The position numbers and the translations under genes are program-made. Shown here piece by piece: positions 16,339 through 25,072 of a stretch of 64,000 bases of DNA. Where the stretch lies: positions 124,001 to 188,000 of the forward strand of contig NZ_JACRMG010000040.1 of the NCBI RefSeq assembly GCF_016219575.1, given 5' to 3'. Source of the stretch: Bradyrhizobium sp. GTDB taxonomy: Bacteria; Pseudomonadota; Alphaproteobacteria; Rhizobiales; Xanthobacteraceae. The first letter of the stretch is position 1. Each line of letters begins with the position of its first letter. The notes below the pieces were generated by a model that ran no database searches, was not told the DNA's origin, and was given only the letters and a program-made list of their open reading frames with translations.

Positions 16339-18738
16339 TCAAGGCCTCCCCGGTTTGGGAAGCTTTTCGATCGTGACCTCGGCCTTGCCGTGGTTGTTGC
16401 ATCGGTAGAACAGGTCGTAGATCCATGGAAAACTCAGCACGGTGTCATTGACGTAAAGGAAGACTTCGCCGTTTGCCCGCGGCGCGAAGGTCGCCGTCCA
16501 GATACCGCCTTCCTTTCCCTCGAACTGCAGCAGATGTTCTTCCAGGCCGGGACCGCCGACACGAAGAATCGTCGCGAACCAGTTCGACCAGATCAGCCGC
16601 TTGTAGGGCCACCCCCACAGCTGCATCCAGGGCGCGCGGCTGTTGTCAAAACCGTTCGGACCGGTCTCAGTCATGTGATCCTTCCAGGCGTCGGTGACCT
16701 TGAGCGTGATCCGGTAGGTTTCTCCCTGCGCAACGCGGAGTCCGGTCGCGTTGCACGCCTTCGCTGTCTGCATGACCGCAGGCCTCGCCGCCGCGTCCTC
16801 GACCAGGACGCCGCCCTCCCCCTTGCAGATCAGACCGAGCGTATTGGCCGTGCCGAAGGCGAGCCACCAGAACAGCCAGACCACGATGGCGGTCGGGAAC
16901 AGCCAATGCTTCAGGAAGTAGAAGGTGACGCGGTAGATGCCGGCCCTGCGCAGCTTGTGGACAGCGGCATGCCAGCCGCCGGGGGTGGGATGACCGGCCG
17001 GCGCGTGCCAGGCCACCCGCGATACATCGCGGATGGTGTGCTGCAGGTTGGACCCCAGCCACAGGAAACCGCCAACTACGATCGAACCGGCCAGCAGCAA
17101 GCCGGGCGCGTTGCGGAAGGCAACGAACCAGGGTTCGAGGAAACCCGGCAGGAACGATGCCGCGGCATTCACCAGCGGATTGACGAAGGCGCCGACCCAG
17201 GAGAGGCCAACTCCGGGAAAGTAGATGACGAAGAACGGAATGCCGACAACCAGCAGCGTAGCCAGCACCGTGAGGAAATAGACGACGCGGCGCAGCCAGA
17301 TCCAGTTCCAGACGTCGTCCTGCACCCTCGATCGCAGATTGCCGGGATCGACGGGATGCAGCGCACGCGTAACCGCGCCGGCCTTGTCGGTGTATTTGTA
17401 TTGCCTCGGCATGACCACCGGGACGTAGCGATCCGTCCCATGCCGGATACGCTGGAACACAGCCTCATGAACGGTGGCCTGCGGCGGCGGCAATACGGTC
17501 TGCGGCATGCTGGGATGGAGGTCGGCCAGGATTTCCGTTTGCGGATCGTGCTGCTTCCGGAGCAATCGCCACATGGTGGCGACGTCGGCCCTGAACGAAG
17601 GCTTGTACGGCGGCGCCTCGTAGGTCTCCTTGATATTGCGCGGCTTGTAGCGGTAGTAGCCCGCAAGGCCCTTCCGCGAGTCGTTGAGCTTGTCGTACGG
17701 GTTGATCTGCGGGCCGCAGACGTGTTGCCGCTGGAAAGCCGAGTACAGCAGCCCGTAGGGCTGCGCGCGGTCGAGCATCCAGTCGAGCGCGACATGGGAA
17801 AGCCCGTCCTGCGGATAGCCGCCGCCGATGTCGGCGTGAACGCCGGTGAACCAGACCTGGCTGATGCGCTCGCGATCGATGGGCGGCAGGTCCATGCGCA
17901 AGTGCGGCGCCGGGTCCGCGGCCTTTGCCGCATCGCTGCGCGGATCGTGTTCGACGCCGAACAGCCAGTCCTTCTTTTCGCGTCCAGCGACCTCCGCCCT
18001 GCCGCGGACATAGCGCTCGTCCCAGATCACGGGGCGAAAGGCATCGCGCTCATCCTCCAGCGCCAATGCGTGGCAGGCCCTGTGCACCTTCGCATTCAGG
18101 AAGCGGTCCGGCATGGACAGCGGCCAGATCCAGTAGTCGATCGCGCGCGTCATCTCCTCGATCGGGCCGCCATAGGCGTCCACCGTATCCCAAAGCCCGA
18201 GGAAATGAATCGACTCGATCTCGATCTGCTTCTTCCCGTCGAATTGCGGAATCCCCCTGACATGGCGATATGCCTTGATGCAGAGATCGCGCAGATCCCG
18301 CAACGGAGTCACCAGCCCCTTGGTGATGTTGAAGCGCCGACGATAGGCCCTGTAGGCGTCCGCCGCATGACGCGCCAGCGCCGCCTCGTCGCCGGAATAG
18401 GGCACCAGGCCTTCGCGGGCGATCATTCCCGCAACCACGCGCATGGTGAAGGAGCCGCGGCTGAAGCCGAAACCGTAAATCCGGTCTCCCGGCCGATAAT
18501 TCCGGCAACAGAAGCTGTAGATGTCGATCACATTGCGCTTCAGTCCGAAGCCGAACACGCCGCCCAGGATCGCAAACAGCTTGAACGAGGATGTGCCGAC
18601 GCCGTCATCATAAAACGCGATCTGGCGCGCCGGATCGCCCAGATCGAGAATCTGAAACAGCCGCCAGACATTGGTCTTGAAAACCTTGGCGGAACTGTTT
18701 CCGGTCCCGTCGGACAAAAGGACGATATTTTTCGACAT
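16339..18738 (-). CDS. DUF2235 alpha/beta-hydrolase protein (Tle1-like phospholipase domain) with membrane segments
   Basis: This 799-residue protein begins MSKNIVLLSDGTGNSS, the diagnostic start of DUF2235, and has the serine-hydrolase elbow GFSRG at 91-95. The catalytic domain extends to about residue 340 (including WFTGVHADIGGGYP with Asp/His candidates). About five hydrophobic segments follow between roughly 490 and 670, then a soluble C-terminal part. Type VI phospholipase effectors (Tle1) share the domain, but no secretion gene is near, so a housekeeping membrane-bound hydrolase is as likely. The start at 18738 was chosen over 18879 because an AGG-type site precedes it and the upstream codons are not DUF2235-like. 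Confidence 0.82.
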   Translation of the reverse strand: MSKNIVLLSDGTGNSSAKVFKTNVWRLFQILDLGDPARQIAFYDDGVGTSSFKLFAILGGVFGFGLKRNVIDIYSFCCRNYRPGDRIYGFGFSRGSFTMRVVAGMIAREGLVPYSGDEAALARHAADAYRAYRRRFNITKGLVTPLRDLRDLCIKAYRHVRGIPQFDGKKQIEIESIHFLGLWDTVDAYGGPIEEMTRAIDYWIWPLSMPDRFLNAKVHRACHALALEDERDAFRPVIWDERYVRGRAEVAGREKKDWLFGVEHDPRSDAAKAADPAPHLRMDLPPIDRERISQVWFTGVHADIGGGYPQDGLSHVALDWMLDRAQPYGLLYSAFQRQHVCGPQINPYDKLNDSRKGLAGYYRYKPRNIKETYEAPPYKPSFRADVATMWRLLRKQHDPQTEILADLHPSMPQTVLPPPQATVHEAVFQRIRHGTDRYVPVVMPRQYKYTDKAGAVTRALHPVDPGNLRSRVQDDVWNWIWLRRVVYFLTVLATLLVVGIPFFVIYFPGVGLSWVGAFVNPLVNAAASFLPGFLEPWFVAFRNAPGLLLAGSIVVGGFLWLGSNLQHTIRDVSRVAWHAPAGHPTPGGWHAAVHKLRRAGIYRVTFYFLKHWLFPTAIVVWLFWWLAFGTANTLGLICKGEGGVLVEDAAARPAVMQTAKACNATGLRVAQGETYRITLKVTDAWKDHMTETGPNGFDNSRAPWMQLWGWPYKRLIWSNWFATILRVGGPGLEEHLLQFEGKEGGIWTATFAPRANGEVFLYVNDTVLSFPWIYDLFYRCNNHGKAEVTIEKLPKPGRP

Positions 18739-18914
18739 GGACGACCTGTCCCCGGAATGCCGCAAAAGACGAATGGTCGCGCGAAATTGCAGAGAGCGCA
18801 AGGCGCAATCAAAGCGGGAACATGCCGGGAGGTCGCCGCGTCGCCAGGGGTCAGGAGAGCCGGCGTCCCGCCAAAACAACTGATTCGTAACTGCGGATCG
18901 GCTAGGATGCGCCC

Positions 18915-19712
18915 GTGCCAGCGCCCCCCACGATTCTCGTTTTCGATTCCGGCCTCGGCGGTCTCACCGTCCTGCGCGAGATCGTCGCTGCGCGGCCGGA
19001 TGCGCATTACACCTACGTCGCCGACGATGCGTTCTTTCCCTACGGCCACCACAGCGAGGAGCAGATCATCGCCCGCGTGGTGCCGCTGATCGGTGAACTC
19101 ATCGACAAGCACGCGCCGGACCTGGCCGTGATCGCCTGCAACACGGCGTCCACGCTCGTGATGGCGCATCTGCGGGCCGCCTACGCCATCCCCTTCGTCG
19201 GTACGGTGCCCGCGATCAAGCCGGCCTGCGCGAGCTCGAAGACCAAGCGCGTCTCGGTGCTCGGCACCAGGGGCACAGTGAAGCGCGAATACACCCACGG
19301 CCTGATCCGCGATTTCGCGCAGGGCTGCGAAGTGACGCTGGTAGGCTCGCCGGAACTGGCTTCGCTGGCGGAAGCAGCGCTCAGCGGCGAGACGGTGCGC
19401 GATGCGGATATCGCGGCGGAGATAGCGCCGTGCTTCGTCGGCGCGGCCGACAACGCCTCTGCGCGCACCGATACGGTCGTGCTGGCCTGCACGCATTATC
19501 CCCTGCTGCTGGACCGGCTGGCGGAACTCGCGCCCTGGCCGGTCGACTGGATCGATCCAGCGCCCGCAATCGCGCGGCGCGTGGTCGATCTGATGGGCCA
19601 GCCCGGCGACGTCTACGACGGCGCCGGCGCCGAGATGATCTTCACGTCGGGACGACCGCACACGCTGAGCCGTGCCTTGACGCCGTTTTTCGGTGGCCGC
19701 GTTCCGGCGTGA
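18915..19712 (+). CDS. murI: Glutamate racemase
   Basis: This 265-residue enzyme makes D-glutamate for peptidoglycan. It has the paired catalytic cysteines of the family in AVIACNTAST and VVLACTHYPLL, plus the N-terminal FDSGLGGLTVLREI and the DDAFFPYG loop (the usual sequence is D-x-x-x-P-Y-G). Translation starts at a GTG; no in-frame ATG is suitably placed. It is divergent from the DUF2235 gene. Confidence 0.95.
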   Translation: MPAPPTILVFDSGLGGLTVLREIVAARPDAHYTYVADDAFFPYGHHSEEQIIARVVPLIGELIDKHAPDLAVIACNTASTLVMAHLRAAYAIPFVGTVPAIKPACASSKTKRVSVLGTRGTVKREYTHGLIRDFAQGCEVTLVGSPELASLAEAALSGETVRDADIAAEIAPCFVGAADNASARTDTVVLACTHYPLLLDRLAELAPWPVDWIDPAPAIARRVVDLMGQPGDVYDGAGAEMIFTSGRPHTLSRALTPFFGGRVPA

Positions 19713-19724
19713 TCTCTATTTCTT

Positions 19725-19773
19725 GAGCATGATCCTGCACGAAAACCGGTTCCCACTGTTCGGGATCATGCTC
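19725..19773. repeat. GAGCATGATCC palindromic repeat, possible terminator
   Basis: Perfect 11-bp arms GAGCATGATCC (19725-19735) and GGATCATGCTC (19763-19773) flank an ACCGGTTCCCACT-type loop. This element is widely dispersed between genes in Bradyrhizobium and relatives. Its hairpin just after murI may act in termination. Confidence 0.75.
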
Positions 19774-19812
19774 TAGACTTTGGCGCGGGGCACACCCGCC
19801 GGAGTTTCTGCA

Positions 19813-20586
19813 TTGACATCGACATTGCCGCCGCTCAACCGCCTCAAGAAGATGTGGCGGGAGGGCCGCCCCACCTTCGGGGCCATCGCCACCATTCCCA
19901 GCATCCAGACCGTGCGGATCATGGCGCAAACGCTCGACTGGATCATCGTCGATCTCGAGCACGGGCCGATCGACCTCGGCTCCGCGCATGCGATGATCGT
20001 CGCCACCGCGGGCACGCCCTGCGTGCCGATGCTGCGCATCGCCGCCAACGAACCGTGGCTGGCGAAGGCACCGATGGATCTCGGCGCGCTCGGCATCAAC
20101 TTTCCGATGATTTGCAGCCGCGCCGATGCGGAGAAAGCCGTGCGCAGCGTGCGCTATCCGCCGAAGGGGGATCGGCTGTGGGGCCCGTTCCACGCGCCGT
20201 TCCGCTGGAACGTCTCGATGAACGATTACATGGCAACCGCCGACGACGACATGATCTGCATGGTCACCATCGAGCATGTCGCCGCGGTCGAGCGCATCGA
20301 CGAGATCATGGCAACCCCCGGCATCGATCTCGCCGTGATCGGCCCAGGCGACCTCGCCACCTCCATCAACAAGCGCGGCCTGCCCGACGATCCCGAGGTG
20401 GTGGCGCTGATGAAGCGCGCGGAGGAAGGCATCCTGAAGAGCGGCGTGCCGATCGGCGGCGTGGCGCGCACCGCGGAGGCGGCCAATGCGATGATCGCGC
20501 GCGGCTATGTGGCGCTGGCGCTCGGCTTCGACTGGTCGCTGTTCCAGCGCGGCATTGCGGCCAGCCTCGAGGGCATCAAGCGCTGA
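19813..20586 (+). CDS. HpcH/HpaI-family aldolase
   Basis: This 257-residue TIM-barrel enzyme belongs to the class II pyruvate aldolases, which cleave 4-hydroxy-2-oxo or 2-keto-3-deoxy acids. Typical segments are IIVDLEHGPIDL, MLRIAANEPWL, AEKAVRSVRYPPKGDR, MVTIEHVAAVERIDEI and DLAVIGPGDLATSI, which carry the metal-binding Glu/Asp pair. I chose the TTG at 19813 because GGAG lies 8 bases upstream; a TTG at 19780 would add 11 residues without such a site. The substrate is not clear and no pathway partner is adjacent. Confidence 0.87.
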   Translation: MTSTLPPLNRLKKMWREGRPTFGAIATIPSIQTVRIMAQTLDWIIVDLEHGPIDLGSAHAMIVATAGTPCVPMLRIAANEPWLAKAPMDLGALGINFPMICSRADAEKAVRSVRYPPKGDRLWGPFHAPFRWNVSMNDYMATADDDMICMVTIEHVAAVERIDEIMATPGIDLAVIGPGDLATSINKRGLPDDPEVVALMKRAEEGILKSGVPIGGVARTAEAANAMIARGYVALALGFDWSLFQRGIAASLEGIKR

Positions 20587-20805
20587 CAGCCGCCAATCCG
20601 GACGATTCGGGGCCGCGCTTTGGCCCGTCGGGTCCGCGGCCGCCCCATGGAGATGGCCCCGACCCGGCCCGAACAGGTCCTGAACCGGGAAATCGGGGCC
20701 GAATCCGCGTCCAATCGAGCCGGAGCAGGGTCCGGGTGGTCAGAAACCAGGGGATTTTGCGCTCCCGGACCTGCCATTTTGGCTTTAGAAACCGGCCGCA
20801 TTTGT
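20587..20805. other. Intergenic region before rpsD, no gene seen
   Basis: The region is GC-rich with repeated GGCCC/CCGGG-type short words. The frames crossing it have no start site or family match. It ends at the rpsD promoter. Confidence 0.5.
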
Positions 20806-20834
20806 TTGACATCTGGGCCGTTTCTGCCTAGAAA
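20806..20834 (+). promoter_or_regulatory. Sigma-70 promoter of rpsD
   Basis: TTGACA (20806-20811) and TAGAAA (20829-20834) are spaced by 17 bases. Transcription would start near 20841, leaving a leader of about 150 nt before the rpsD ATG. Confidence 0.65.
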
Positions 20835-20844
20835 CCGCCCTGCT

Positions 20845-20867
20845 CGCGGGCCGGTTTTCGGCCCGCG
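20845..20867 (+). promoter_or_regulatory. Leader hairpin of rpsD transcript
   Basis: CGCGGGCCG-GTTTT-CGGCCCGCG is a perfect 9-bp stem with a 5-nt loop at the very 5' end of the predicted rpsD mRNA. It may stabilise the transcript or take part in S4 autoregulation. It lacks a proper U-run and so is probably not a full terminator. Confidence 0.5.
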
Positions 20868-20989
20868 TTGCGTTTCGCGACCCGTGGTCCGTGCTTGAGC
20901 TTTCGAGTGCGGACCTGTCGGCAACCGGACAGTCCGGCTGCACAGGAGGGCGCGTCTCCTCAAAACCCAAACTTACGCAAGAGGACGCG

Positions 20990-21607
20990 ATGACAAAGCG
21001 CAGTGAGGCGAAATACAAGATCGATCGCCGTATGGGCCAGAACATCTGGGGCCGCCCGAAGAGCCCCGTGAACCGCAGGGAATACGGCCCCGGCCAGCAC
21101 GGCCAGCGCCGCAAGGGCAAGCTCTCCGACTTCGGCGTGCAGTTGCGCGCCAAGCAGAAGCTGAAGGGCTACTACGCCAACATTTCGGAGCGCCAGTTCC
21201 ACGGCATCTATGTCGAGGCCGGCCGCATGAAGGGCGACACCGGCGAGAACCTGATTGGCCTTTTGGAGCGCCGTCTCGACACCGTGATCTATCGCGCCAA
21301 GTTCGTCTCGACCATGTTCGCCGCGCGCCAGTTCATCAACCACGGCCACGTCAAGGTGAACGGCCGCAAGGTCAACATCGGCAGCTACAAGCTGAAGGTC
21401 GGCGACAGCATCGAGGTGAAGGAAGCCTCCAAGCAGCTCACGCCCGTGCTGGAAGCCATCCAGCTCCCCGAGCGCGACGTGCCGGATTTCCTCGAGGTGG
21501 ACCACGGCAAGATGACCGCCAAGTTCGTCCGCATCCCGGCCCTGTCAGACGTGCCGTTCCCTGTGCAGATGGAGCCGCATCTGATCGTCGAATTCTATTC
21601 GCGCTGA
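20990..21607 (+). CDS. rpsD: 30S ribosomal protein S4
   Basis: This 205-residue protein starts MTKRSEAKYKIDRRMG and has the S4 N-terminal domain followed by the S4 RNA-binding domain at about 94-155 (RRLDTVIYRAKFVSTMFAARQFINHGHVKVNGRKVNIGSYKLKVGD region). S4 nucleates assembly of the 30S 5' domain on 16S rRNA and in other bacteria represses its own translation. As in other alphaproteobacteria it is a single-gene unit, outside the alpha operon. GAGG lies just upstream of the ATG, and a strong terminator follows. Confidence 0.98.
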   Translation: MTKRSEAKYKIDRRMGQNIWGRPKSPVNRREYGPGQHGQRRKGKLSDFGVQLRAKQKLKGYYANISERQFHGIYVEAGRMKGDTGENLIGLLERRLDTVIYRAKFVSTMFAARQFINHGHVKVNGRKVNIGSYKLKVGDSIEVKEASKQLTPVLEAIQLPERDVPDFLEVDHGKMTAKFVRIPALSDVPFPVQMEPHLIVEFYSR

Positions 21608-21632
21608 TCGGTTCCGCGTTTCGCGATATCCA

Positions 21633-21660
21633 AAGGCCCCGGTTTTGCCGGGGCCTTTTT
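21633..21660 (+). terminator. Rho-independent terminator of rpsD
   Basis: AAGGCCCCGG and CCGGGGCCTT form a 10-bp stem around a TTTTG loop and run into TTTTT. It lies 25 bp after the rpsD stop. Confidence 0.92.
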
Positions 21661-21679
21661 GTTGTGGTATCTTTTCGCT

Positions 21680-21907
21680 ATGACCCGTTTGCTGGAACAA
21701 GCCTTTAGCAAAGTTGCCACCCTGCCCGACGCAGAGCAGGACGAACTTGCACGCGTTCTTTTGGAGCTCGCGGGCGTCGAACAGCCGCCGATCCAGTTGA
21801 CAGCAGAGGAAGATGCCGATCTCGCTGAAGCGGAAGCCGAGGTTTCGCGCGGTGAGTTGGCTTCTGCAGAGGAAGTCGACGCCATGTGGAAGAAGCATGG
21901 CCGGTGA
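21680..21907 (+). CDS. Antitoxin of a ParDE/RelBE-type pair (addiction-module family)
   Basis: This 75-residue acidic protein starts MTRLLEQAFSKVATLPDAEQ and has the LPxxEQDELARxLLEL stretch typical of a family of small antitoxins found before RelE/ParE toxins. Its C-terminal half is highly acidic (LTAEEDADLAEAEAEV) and would wrap the toxin. It begins only 20 bp after the rpsD terminator with no clear ribosome-binding site, so translation may be leaderless or the promoter may lie within the terminator region. Its stop overlaps the toxin start (GTGA). Confidence 0.75.
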   Translation: MTRLLEQAFSKVATLPDAEQDELARVLLELAGVEQPPIQLTAEEDADLAEAEAEVSRGELASAEEVDAMWKKHGR

Positions 21908-22185
21908 ACGTCCGCTACACACGCCGTGCTCTCGCACAGATCGACGACGTACTAACCTTCATTGACGCGCGGTCACCTCGGGGAGCGACGCACGTCCGAG
22001 ACCGCATCTTTGCCCTCGTCTCGCTCTTGCAAGAGCGTCCGTTTGCCGGACGCATGACTAGCCGCCGCAATATCCGGCGCCTGCCAACGAATCCCTATCC
22101 CTATCTGATCGACTATCGCGTCGACGAGGACGAGATCGTGATCTTGCGATTTCGCCACTCCGCCCGCCGGCAACTTTATCCCTGA
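21904..22185 (+). CDS. ParE/RelE-superfamily toxin
   Basis: This 93-residue basic protein has the ParE-like pattern: NVRYTRRALAQIDDVLTFI at the start, RIFALVSLLQERPFAGR in the middle, and the C-terminal strand IVILRFRHSARRQ. Members inhibit gyrase (ParE) or cleave mRNA (RelE); the sequence fits ParE better, but this is not certain. The GTG start at 21904 overlaps the antitoxin stop, which favours coupled translation. Confidence 0.82.
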   Translation: MNVRYTRRALAQIDDVLTFIDARSPRGATHVRDRIFALVSLLQERPFAGRMTSRRNIRRLPTNPYPYLIDYRVDEDEIVILRFRHSARRQLYP

Positions 22186-22237
22186 TGTCTCCGATGCTGA
22201 CAACAAATCCGGATCGTGATTCAATTCGCCCGGAAAG

Positions 22238-23317
22238 ATGAGGATCACAATGTTCTACACCCCTCCCCCGCGCGATCCCAAGGCGCCGCCGGTGCGCATC
22301 AACCTGCTGTCGGACACGCAGACGCGGCCGACGCCGGGGATGCGCGAGGCCATGGCAAGAGCGGAAGTCGGCGACGAGCAGATCGGCGACGATCCGACGG
22401 TGAACGCGCTATGCGAGCGCGTGGCCGACCTGCTCGGCAAGGAAGCCGCGGTGTTCATGCCCTCGGGCACCATGTGCAATGTCGCGGCGACGCTGGTGCA
22501 TTGCCGGCCGGGCGACGAGATCTTGGCGCATGAGACCGCGCATATCATCGCCCGCGAGGGCGGCGCGCATGCCGCGCTCGGCGGCTTCCAAATCACGCCG
22601 CTGAAGGGCGATGACGGACAATTCTCGCCGGAAACGCTTCGGGCAGCATTGCATCCGCGCTCGCGCTACCAGCCGCCGCAGACCGTGGTCAGCGTCGAGC
22701 AGACCGCCAATATCGGCGGCGGCACGATCTGGAAGAAGGCGGCGCTGGATGAAGTCGTTGACATCGCCAAGGCCAATGGCATGGCGACCCACATGGACGG
22801 CGCGCGGCTGCTGAATGCCACGGTTGCCACCGGCATCTCCGCGCGCGACATGGCGGCGGGATGGGATTCGGCCTGGATCGATTTCTCAAAGGGTCTCGGC
22901 GCCCCGATCGGCGGCGTCATCGCAGGCTCCCGCGAATTCATCGACGAGGTCTGGCGCTGGAAGCAGCGGCTCGGCGGCTCGATGCGGCAGGCCGGCGTCT
23001 GCGGAGCCGCCTGCATCTACGCGCTCGATCATCATGTCGACCGCCTTGCGGAAGATCACGCCAATGCGCGCGCGCTGGCCCGCGGGCTGTCGCAGATCGA
23101 CGGCATCGAGGTGCAGCAGCCCGAGACCAACCTCGTGTTCTTCAAGCCCGACGGCGCCGGCGTCTCCGGCGATAAGATGGTGGCGGCCTTGCGCCCGCGC
23201 GGCGTGCTGCTGGCGATGATGGACGGCCGCATCAGGGCCTGCACGCATCTCGATGTCACGGCAGGGATGATCGAGGAGATGGTCGGCCACGTGCGCGAGA
23301 TCGTTCGCTCGGCGTAG
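22238..23317 (+). CDS. ltaE: Low-specificity L-threonine aldolase (beta-eliminating lyase family)
   Basis: This 359-residue PLP enzyme would cleave threonine or allo-threonine to glycine and acetaldehyde. It has the N-terminal NLLSDTQTRPTPGMREAM, GDDPTVNALCERVADLLGKEAAVFMPSGTMCN, the cofactor Asp in THMDGARLLNA, and the Schiff-base lysine in IDFSKGLGAPIGGVIAG. Length and motifs are normal. It stands between the toxin-antitoxin pair and the convergent NdvC-like gene. Confidence 0.9.
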   Translation: MRITMFYTPPPRDPKAPPVRINLLSDTQTRPTPGMREAMARAEVGDEQIGDDPTVNALCERVADLLGKEAAVFMPSGTMCNVAATLVHCRPGDEILAHETAHIIAREGGAHAALGGFQITPLKGDDGQFSPETLRAALHPRSRYQPPQTVVSVEQTANIGGGTIWKKAALDEVVDIAKANGMATHMDGARLLNATVATGISARDMAAGWDSAWIDFSKGLGAPIGGVIAGSREFIDEVWRWKQRLGGSMRQAGVCGAACIYALDHHVDRLAEDHANARALARGLSQIDGIEVQQPETNLVFFKPDGAGVSGDKMVAALRPRGVLLAMMDGRIRACTHLDVTAGMIEEMVGHVREIVRSA

Positions 23318-23327
23318 CGCCCGCCCG

Positions 23328-25040
23328 TCAGCCGCGCGCAGCCGGCTCCATGACAACGGCCGGGACGGCATCCGCCGCCGTCTCGGCGAAGGTAACGGCG
23401 CGCGGCCGCCATAGCGTGATGCCGAGCACGAGATAGGCCGCGCAGGTCCACAGCGACTGCCAGTTCTGCGCGCCTTCGTTCAAGGCGATATAGGGCGCGG
23501 TGACAGCGAACAATCCCGCGAACACGCACTCGGCCAGCGGCCGCCTGCCCGATTCGGCGGAATTGAACATGGCCACCGCAAAAAACGGCATCACGGCCAT
23601 GGTGAGGCTGGCGAACGGAAAATCCCGCCAGCGCCCGTCGAAGACGAGGGCCAGTGCCGTCTCCGTTGCCAGCAGGGTGGTCAAGATCAGGGTGATGCCC
23701 AGGCTCCGCGTCATCGGCGACGGGCCCCGGTCGTCCGCCGGACTCAGGACTGCGAAGAAAGTCGGAAGCGAACGCCCCGCCACCAGCGCATGAGCCGACA
23801 GCAACGGTGCGGCCATTCCTGCGGCAATCAGCGAGCCCTGCAGCAGCCAGCCGCCGATCCCGTAGCTTTCGAGCAGCATTTTCTCGACGCCGATTCCGAG
23901 CAGGACTCCGCCTGTCGTCGCGCAGATCGCCACCGCAACCCAAGCGGAGGCTCGCGGCGGCGGCGATGGCCGAAGCCGCAGCGTCAGCAAGCCGGCCCCG
24001 AACACCGAAATGCAGAAAGCGAGGCCGCATGCCAGTTGCAGCTTCCAGGACGGATAGTTGCTGATCTCCGCCCCGGCCGGATATTTCAGCTTGCGATCGG
24101 TCGCATCCAGCGAGCCCCAATGGGCGCCCACCGACCCCTCCCACTTGCGCTTCCACGGCTCGTCATAGGCCTCGAACAGGTTGACGCGAAACTTGTCGCG
24201 CGCGGCGCGGCCGAGGATATCGGAAATGAAGCGGGCCTGATTGATGCGCGAAGCCAGCGCACCGTCGCGCATCCGCCCGTGGCTCGGCCAGCCGGTTTCG
24301 CCGATCAGGATTTCCTTGCCGGGGAACGCCGCCACGACCTGCAGCCGGACCTGATCGACATGGGCGGCGGCCTCCTCGGCGCGCACGGGAACGTCCTCCC
24401 AATAAGGCAGGAAATGAACGGTGACGAAATCGACGTCAGCGGCGACCTCCTTGTGACGCAGCCAGAACTCCCAGACGTCGGCATAGGTCACCGGCACATT
24501 CGCGCGCTGCTTGACCGAGCGGATGATCTCGCGGAGGTCGGACACGATCATGTCGCCGCGCAGCAGCACTTCGCTGCCGACGATGATCGCGCTGACCGTT
24601 CCGGAATGATCCCTGGCGAGCGAGATCGCCTTGTCCGCCAGGATAGCGTTCGTCGCGCGAGTTCGTCCGAGCCACACCCCGAGCAGGACCTTCAATCCCA
24701 CCTTGGACGCGAGCTCGGGCACCTTGTCCAATCCATTGTCGATGGAATAGGTGCGGATGCATTTGGTTATCCCGGCCAGTACGGCCAGATCCTCGGCGAT
24801 CTGGTCCGGGCTGACGATCAGGTCCGGGTTATGCGGCGTCTGATCGCCCCTGAAGGGCGCGTAGGAGACGCATTCCAGTTTCGCCGCGGGATCGATCGGC
24901 GCACGCGCCAGGGTGACCGGCGCGGCCAACCACCACCAGACCGCTGCAACGATGCCAAGGGAAACGGACAGAAGCGCCAGCGGCGTGCGCAAGGTGATGA
25001 TCCCGTACGGTTTGCGCGATGTGACGGGAGTTTGTAGCAT
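23328..25040 (-). CDS. ndvC: Membrane protein with GH17-like domain, NdvC-like beta-1,6-glucan synthesis protein
   Basis: In this 570-residue protein, a membrane anchor near residues 22-40 is followed by a periplasmic GH17-type domain at about 50-320, with the acid/base Glu157 in AIIVGSEVLLRGD and the nucleophile Glu248 in ILIGETGWPSHG. About seven or eight transmembrane helices follow to the C-terminus. This layout matches NdvC of Bradyrhizobium, which is needed for the beta-1,6 branches of cyclic beta-(1,3;1,6)-glucan, used in osmoadaptation and symbiosis. The GH17 domain may work as a transglycosylase. The start at 25040 is chosen because upstream codons run into the divergent GH1 gene's promoter. 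Confidence 0.75.
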   Translation of the reverse strand: MLQTPVTSRKPYGIITLRTPLALLSVSLGIVAAVWWWLAAPVTLARAPIDPAAKLECVSYAPFRGDQTPHNPDLIVSPDQIAEDLAVLAGITKCIRTYSIDNGLDKVPELASKVGLKVLLGVWLGRTRATNAILADKAISLARDHSGTVSAIIVGSEVLLRGDMIVSDLREIIRSVKQRANVPVTYADVWEFWLRHKEVAADVDFVTVHFLPYWEDVPVRAEEAAAHVDQVRLQVVAAFPGKEILIGETGWPSHGRMRDGALASRINQARFISDILGRAARDKFRVNLFEAYDEPWKRKWEGSVGAHWGSLDATDRKLKYPAGAEISNYPSWKLQLACGLAFCISVFGAGLLTLRLRPSPPPRASAWVAVAICATTGGVLLGIGVEKMLLESYGIGGWLLQGSLIAAGMAAPLLSAHALVAGRSLPTFFAVLSPADDRGPSPMTRSLGITLILTTLLATETALALVFDGRWRDFPFASLTMAVMPFFAVAMFNSAESGRRPLAECVFAGLFAVTAPYIALNEGAQNWQSLWTCAAYLVLGITLWRPRAVTFAETAADAVPAVVMEPAARG

Positions 25041-25072
25041 CTGCTTCCAATCTGCATCAAGGCTGGGCGCGA

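Noticed and set aside
16390..19089. 899-codon open frame antisense to the DUF2235 gene
   Set aside because: No domain or start signal; the real gene with GFSRG motif is on the other strand.
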